DNA from: Mycobacterium sp. DL
Lineage (GTDB): Bacteria; Actinomycetota; Actinomycetes; Mycobacteriales; Mycobacteriaceae
DNA length: 64,000 bases
Assembly: GCF_039729195.1 (NCBI RefSeq)
Contig: NZ_CP155796.1
Coordinates: 1,178,001 to 1,242,000 of the forward strand
Reading direction: 5' to 3'
Shown here: positions 60,749 to 64,000 of the stretch, piece by piece
Position numbering within the stretch: the stretch's first letter is position 1
Layout: each line of letters opens with the position of its first letter
Position numbers and translations under genes: made by a program
The notes under the pieces: model-generated
The model's database searches: none
What the model saw: the letters and a program-made list of their open reading frames with translations, nothing else
Told to the model about the DNA's origin: nothing

Positions 60749-61884
60749 GCCCCGTCGTCGTCGAGGTGGGCCCGCAGGCCATCCGCGGACCCAATCGTGT
60801 TGCTCCGGAATCGGTCTCGGTGGCTCTCGAATGCATCGACGATGACCTCGCCCTGCTCGACGAGCAGCTCGTGGAGGTGCGCCGGCTGTGGAGCGACCTG
60901 CTGGCAGCGGCCGCAGGTGAGTGTGACGGGACACTGATGCTGCTCGTCCCGACCTGGTGGTCGGCAGCGCGCGTCGAACTCCTCAGCGGCGCCGCCCCCA
61001 ACACCGCGGCCGACGTCGTCGTGCTGCGCAGAGGCCCGGTCTTGAGCGCGGACAGCGCAGCCACAGTGGTCGAGTTCGGCGACGAGTTCGTGGTGATCGT
61101 GTCACCGTCCGCTGAGGTCGTGGTGCTGCCCCGAGGCGAGCGCGACATCACGGCCTGCCTTGCCGGGGCGACCGAGATCGTCATCGACGTCCCCGCCGGC
61201 GTGCGGCCGCCGGCACCGACTTTTGGTGCGCGACTGCAGGCCGGGGGCGCTGCGGTGACCTTCAGTGACCGACGCCGCCTGCTGCGCGCCGCGGGTGCCG
61301 CGCTGCCGGGTCCACCGGCGCCGCGGCCGGGCGGTCCCCGATCCCGCACCCGTCGCCGCGTGACCGCCGTGCTCGCCGGCGCCGCGGTGTCGGTCGCGGC
61401 GGTTGTCGGTGGCTGGGCGGCGCAGGTGCTGTCCGGTCAGCCTGCCGCGGATCCGTCGAGCGCGCTGCTGGTGGAAGGTCGGGTCGGGGTCCGGGTGCCC
61501 GCGGACTGGGCGGTCGAGCGCATCACGTCGGGTCCGGGGTCGGCGCGTCTTCGGGTGTCGGCGCCCACCGGCGACGCGACCGCGATTCACGTCACTCAGT
61601 CCACCGGTGCGTCGCCGGAGACGCTCGTCGAGGTCGCCGAATCACTGCGACGCGCCCTCGAAGCCGAACCGGCGGGGGTGTTCACCGACTTCGACCCCGC
61701 TGCCCGCATCGGAGGCAGACCCGCGGTGAGCTATCGCGAACTGCGCGCGGGCAGCGAGACCACCTGGGCCGTGGTGATCGACGGTGCGGTCCGCATCGCC
61801 GTCGGTTGTCAACGCCCGTCACGCGTCGAAACCATCGACGACGCCTGTGCGCACGCCGTCCGGTCGGCACATGTGGTGCGCTGA
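60745..61884 (+). CDS. Type VII secretion-associated protein, Rv3446c family
   Basis: 379 residues, GTG start overlapping the eccC4 stop (GTGA). An N-terminal actin-like-looking region (~1-190) is followed by Arg-rich PRSRTRRR, one membrane segment (~210-232) and a C-terminal domain beginning [18 protein letters not shown], the TIGR03931-type T7SS-associated domain. The role in ESX-4 is unknown. The position between eccC4 and esxU matches the M. tuberculosis locus. Confidence 0.88.
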   Translation: MSPVVVEVGPQAIRGPNRVAPESVSVALECIDDDLALLDEQLVEVRRLWSDLLAAAAGECDGTLMLLVPTWWSAARVELLSGAAPNTAADVVVLRRGPVLSADSAATVVEFGDEFVVIVSPSAEVVVLPRGERDITACLAGATEIVIDVPAGVRPPAPTFGARLQAGGAAVTFSDRRRLLRAAGAALPGPPAPRPGGPRSRTRRRVTAVLAGAAVSVAAVVGGWAAQVLSGQPAADPSSALLVEGRVGVRVPADWAVERITSGPGSARLRVSAPTGDATAIHVTQSTGASPETLVEVAESLRRALEAEPAGVFTDFDPAARIGGRPAVSYRELRAGSETTWAVVIDGAVRIAVGCQRPSRVETIDDACAHAVRSAHVVR

Positions 61885-61958
61885 AACCCGATGGAACCGA
61901 ACGGCTTCCCGCCGCGTCCAACTCTGTACATGCTTTTCCACGACACGAAAGGATCGCG

Positions 61959-62288
61959 ATGACGATGCCTGGACCCTCGGGTTCCGCGCTCACCACCGAC
62001 TTCGACCTGATGGTCGCGGTGGCCGGAAAGACCGACGCCCGCAACGAGGAGATCCGGGCGATGCTGCAGTCGTTCATCGGCCGGATGAGCAGCGTGCCGC
62101 CCTCGGTGTGGGGTGGCGCGGCCGCGGCGCGCTTCCGCGACGTCGTGGAACGCTGGAACGGTGAATCGCTCAGACTGCACGCGGCGCTGCAACGCATCGC
62201 CGAGACCATCCGGGCCAACGAACGCCTGCTGCGGGAGGCGACCGACAGCCACTCGCAGCGCATCGGCTCCGTCGCCGGCAGCCTCTGA
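61959..62288 (+). CDS. esxU: ESX-4 WXG100 protein EsxU
   Basis: 109 residues, slightly longer than the canonical 100. Helix-turn-helix with the turn WGG at 51-53. AAAGGA precedes the ATG at 61959; a second ATG two codons later is also possible. It forms a heterodimer with EsxT and is the predicted ESX-4 substrate. The gap to esxT is 12 bp. Confidence 0.93.
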   Translation: MTMPGPSGSALTTDFDLMVAVAGKTDARNEEIRAMLQSFIGRMSSVPPSVWGGAAAARFRDVVERWNGESLRLHAALQRIAETIRANERLLREATDSHSQRIGSVAGSL

Positions 62289-62300
62289 GGAGAACCAGCG

Positions 62301-62597
62301 ATGAACCCGACGCTTTCCTATGACTTCGGCGAGATCGAGTACACCGTCCGGCAGGAGATCCACTCGACGTCGACCCGGCTCAACGCGGCCCTCGACGACC
62401 TCCGCGCCCAGATCGCCCCGCTGCAGGCGACCTGGACCCGGGAGGCGTCCGAGGCGTACCGCCTCGAGCAGGCCCGCTGGGAACAGGCGGCCGCGGCGCT
62501 CAACGACATCCTGTTCAGCCTGGGCAACGCAGTCCGTGACGGCGCCGAGGATGTGGCCGCCACCGACCGCAGTGCCGCCAACGCCTGGGGCGTCTGA
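62301..62597 (+). CDS. esxT: ESX-4 WXG100 protein EsxT
   Basis: 98 residues. The hairpin turn reads WTR (45-47) rather than WxG, a substitution that EsxT family members share. Conserved SYDFGEIEYTVRQEI start and ALNDILFSLGNAVRDGAEDV. Partner of EsxU. AGGAGAACC precedes the ATG. Last gene of the ESX-4 operon. Confidence 0.93.
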   Translation: MNPTLSYDFGEIEYTVRQEIHSTSTRLNAALDDLRAQIAPLQATWTREASEAYRLEQARWEQAAAALNDILFSLGNAVRDGAEDVAATDRSAANAWGV

Positions 62598-62616
62598 GGA
62601 CGCCCCGGCCCGAGTT

Positions 62617-62661
62617 CTGTGCGGCCCCCGAAAGGAGGAGAGCCGATCGGGGGCCGCACAG
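62617..62661 (+). terminator. Terminator hairpin after esxT
   Basis: A perfect 14-bp stem (62617-62630 with 62648-62661) and a 17-nt loop containing AAAGGAGGAGAG. No U-tract. It lies 19 bp after the esxT stop. Confidence 0.7.
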
Positions 62662-62772
62662 TGCAACCCGGAACGAAAACCTGAGCAGGACCCGATCCGA
62701 CCGGGCTGAACTGCGCAGACGCGCGCCGAAATGCGAGTTGTCAAGGCTTGGCCGCGGTTTGAGGATGTAGCG

Positions 62773-62850
62773 ATGGACTTCCGGACCTATGCGGCGTTCC
62801 TGCCCGCCACCTACACCACGGACATGATCCCGCCGACCAGCACGTGGTGA
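62773..62850 (+). other. N-terminal fragment of the alpha/beta hydrolase, ended by an in-frame TGA
   Basis: ATG at 62773, preceded by GAGGA, encodes 25 residues ending PPTSTW and then TGA (62848-62850). After the TGA the same frame continues PWRGRNVHIARA into the hydrolase. The peptide looks like the missing hydrolase N-terminus (TWW-PWRG expected), so a TGG-to-TGA change is likely. Confidence 0.6.
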
Positions 62851-62868
62851 CCCTGGCGGGGCCGGAAC

Positions 62869-63690
62869 GTGCACATCGCCCGTGCTGTCGTCCCGGATGC
62901 CGCCGTTCGTGTCATGGTGATCCACGGCGGCGGTGGCTACAGCGGCGCGCTCTGGCCCGCGGCGGCCGTCGTGGCAGGCGAGGGTGTGGAGGTGCTCGCG
63001 CCTGACATGCCGCTCTACGGTGACACGGTCGAACACCACCCGTCCCGCGTCCGCTACGACGACTGGGTGGACCTGCTGTGCGACCTGGTGCGCACCGAAC
63101 GTGCCACCGATCCGCGGCCGCTGATCCTGTTCGGTGCCAGCCTGGGCGGCATGCTCGCCTATGAGGTCGCGGCCCGTACCGGGCAGATCGCCGCGGTGGT
63201 GGCGACGTGTCTGCTCGACCTGTCCGATCCGCAAGCCCGCGCCGCCGCCACCCGGTACGCGTGGATGGGCAGGCCCGCGCCTGCACTGCTCCGGGTGACC
63301 GGTCCCGTCCTCGGTGGGTTACGACTGCCGATCCGCTGGATGGCCGACATGATGAACATGAGCTCCGACCCGCGGCTGTCCACGCTGTGTGCCTCGGACC
63401 CACGCGGCGGCGGTGTCAGCGTTCCACTGGGCTTCCTGTCCAGCTGGATGGACTACCGCCACACCGCGCCGGAGTCGTTCGACGCCGCGCCGGTCACGCT
63501 CGTCGCCCCCGCGGCCGACAAATGGACCCCGCCGGAGCTCAGCATCCGCTTCCTGCAGCGTATTTCAGCACCGACCGACCTCGTCATGCTGGAGAACTGC
63601 GGTCATTTCCCGATCGAGGAGCCCGGTCTGGCGCAGTGCCGTGACGCGATGCGGACGCTGCTCACCCGGGTGGCGGCGCAAGCCGGTTGA
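62869..63690 (+). CDS. Alpha/beta hydrolase, probably truncated at its N-terminus by a nonsense codon
   Basis: 273 residues if translation begins at the GTG at 62869. Catalytic Ser91 in GASLGG, Asp in APAADKW, His in ENCGHFPIEEPG; the oxyanion strand is VMVIHGGGGYSG. The frame is open upstream except for one TGA at 62848. The better start (ATG 62773 with a GAGGA site) lies beyond it, so the intact ancestor probably had ~305 residues. It may be a pseudogene, a shortened but active enzyme, or a sequencing error. Substrate unknown. The 3' end overlaps the convergent TetR-like gene by 29 bp. Confidence 0.75.
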   Translation: MHIARAVVPDAAVRVMVIHGGGGYSGALWPAAAVVAGEGVEVLAPDMPLYGDTVEHHPSRVRYDDWVDLLCDLVRTERATDPRPLILFGASLGGMLAYEVAARTGQIAAVVATCLLDLSDPQARAAATRYAWMGRPAPALLRVTGPVLGGLRLPIRWMADMMNMSSDPRLSTLCASDPRGGGVSVPLGFLSSWMDYRHTAPESFDAAPVTLVAPAADKWTPPELSIRFLQRISAPTDLVMLENCGHFPIEEPGLAQCRDAMRTLLTRVAAQAG

Positions 63691-64000
63691 CGGTGACCAT
63701 CAGCGCTTCGACGTCGAACCCGTGGCGGGTCATGACGCGGTGCAGTTGCGCATCGATCGTGTGAACCAGCATCTGGGCCGTCAACTCGACGTCGTCGCCA
63801 CCGCGGTCACACCGCTTCAGATGGAACGCGACCTCGTCGCAGATCCGGGCCTCGAAGGCGCGCATCTCGTCGAGTTCGGCGGAGTCCAGCGGCACGACCC
63901 GGTGCAGCAGGGCGTGCAGCGTGGGCCGGTCGCTGTGCAGCCCGACGATCGCCTCGAGCATCATGCGCATCGTCGGCTCGAACGGGGCGGCGTCGTGGCG
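63662..64000 (-). CDS. C-terminal part of a probable TetR-family regulator (5' end outside window)
   Basis: The frame is open through the right edge (RHDAAPFEPT continues upstream of the first visible Met). The ~113 visible residues are helical, with MRMMLEAIVGLHSDRP, RVVPLDSAELDEMRAFEARI and a closing VNRLAPPPG, typical of TetR ligand-binding domains. No DNA-binding region is in the window. It may regulate the adjacent hydrolase. Confidence 0.6.
   Translation of the reverse strand, partial: RHDAAPFEPTMRMMLEAIVGLHSDRPTLHALLHRVVPLDSAELDEMRAFEARICDEVAFHLKRCDRGGDDVELTAQMLVHTIDAQLHRVMTRHGFDVEALMVTVNRLAPPPG

Noticed and set aside
62848..62850. Selenocysteine reading of the TGA in the hydrolase
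   Set aside because: No SECIS-like hairpin was found just downstream, the position aligns with Trp rather than Cys, and mycobacteria generally lack the selenocysteine machinery.

Overview
The window is high-GC actinobacterial DNA and almost certainly comes from a Mycolicibacterium-type (rapid-growing) mycobacterium. The grounds are complete S10, spc and alpha ribosomal-protein operons with mycobacterial tail extensions (L22, S3, L17), an ESX-4 type VII secretion locus, tandem cutinases, a DUF732 secreted protein, F420-type luciferase-like oxidoreductases and the mycobacterial LCM/TIGR00027 methyltransferase family. No tRNA, rRNA, CRISPR array, insertion sequence or prophage was seen. Nearly every base is coding, and 4-nt ATGA/GTGA overlaps are frequent.

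Layout. 1-3.8 kb: end of a TetR-type regulator, a cytochrome P450 divergent from a type-B carboxylesterase lipoprotein, and a hotdog thioesterase. 4.07-9.5 kb: S10 operon (rpsJ to rpsQ) ending in a strong terminator. 9.6-13.5 kb: arylsulfatase atsA, a lipoprotein and the formylglycine-generating enzyme that should activate AtsA, inserted between S10 and spc. 13.7-17.9 kb: spc operon (rplN to rplO) and terminator. 18-23.7 kb: DUF732 protein, dienelactone hydrolase, sppA and three tandem SAM methyltransferases. 23.9-27.1 kb: secY-adk-map and a MarR regulator. 27.1-29.8 kb: a soluble GAF kinase/NarL two-component pair and a degenerate HAD protein. 29.9-33.5 kb: valine catabolism (mmsA, acyl-CoA dehydrogenase, mmsB). 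33.6-44.4 kb: a minus-strand run containing rmlC, rmlB, two F420 oxidoreductases, two cyclic-nucleotide-domain histidine kinases, a response regulator fused to a thioredoxin-reductase-like flavoprotein, a double UspA, a flotillin-like SPFH protein and an NfeD-like protein. 44.4-49.2 kb: infA, the alpha operon and truA. 49.2-53 kb: three cutinases, a DMT exporter and a divergent CGNR regulator. 53.05-62.6 kb: ESX-4 (eccB4, mycP4, eccD4, eccC4, a Rv3446c-type protein, esxU, esxT). 62.8-64 kb: an alpha/beta hydrolase with an in-frame stop near its N-terminus and the end of a TetR-like regulator.

The most unusual element is the signalling block at 36.9-44.4 kb. Two soluble cNMP-domain histidine kinases sit next to a receiver/TrxR-like fusion that lacks the redox CxxC, and the block continues into UspA, SPFH and NfeD genes. 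It looks like an intracellular redox or stress sensor with a flavoprotein output rather than a DNA-binding one. Other points of note are near-identical S10 and spc promoters including the initially transcribed sequence, several palindromic operators (1604-1625, 3767-3792, 9552-9575, 33529-33551), a hairpin burying the truA start codon, and a cutinase paralogue with both oxyanion-hole residues replaced.
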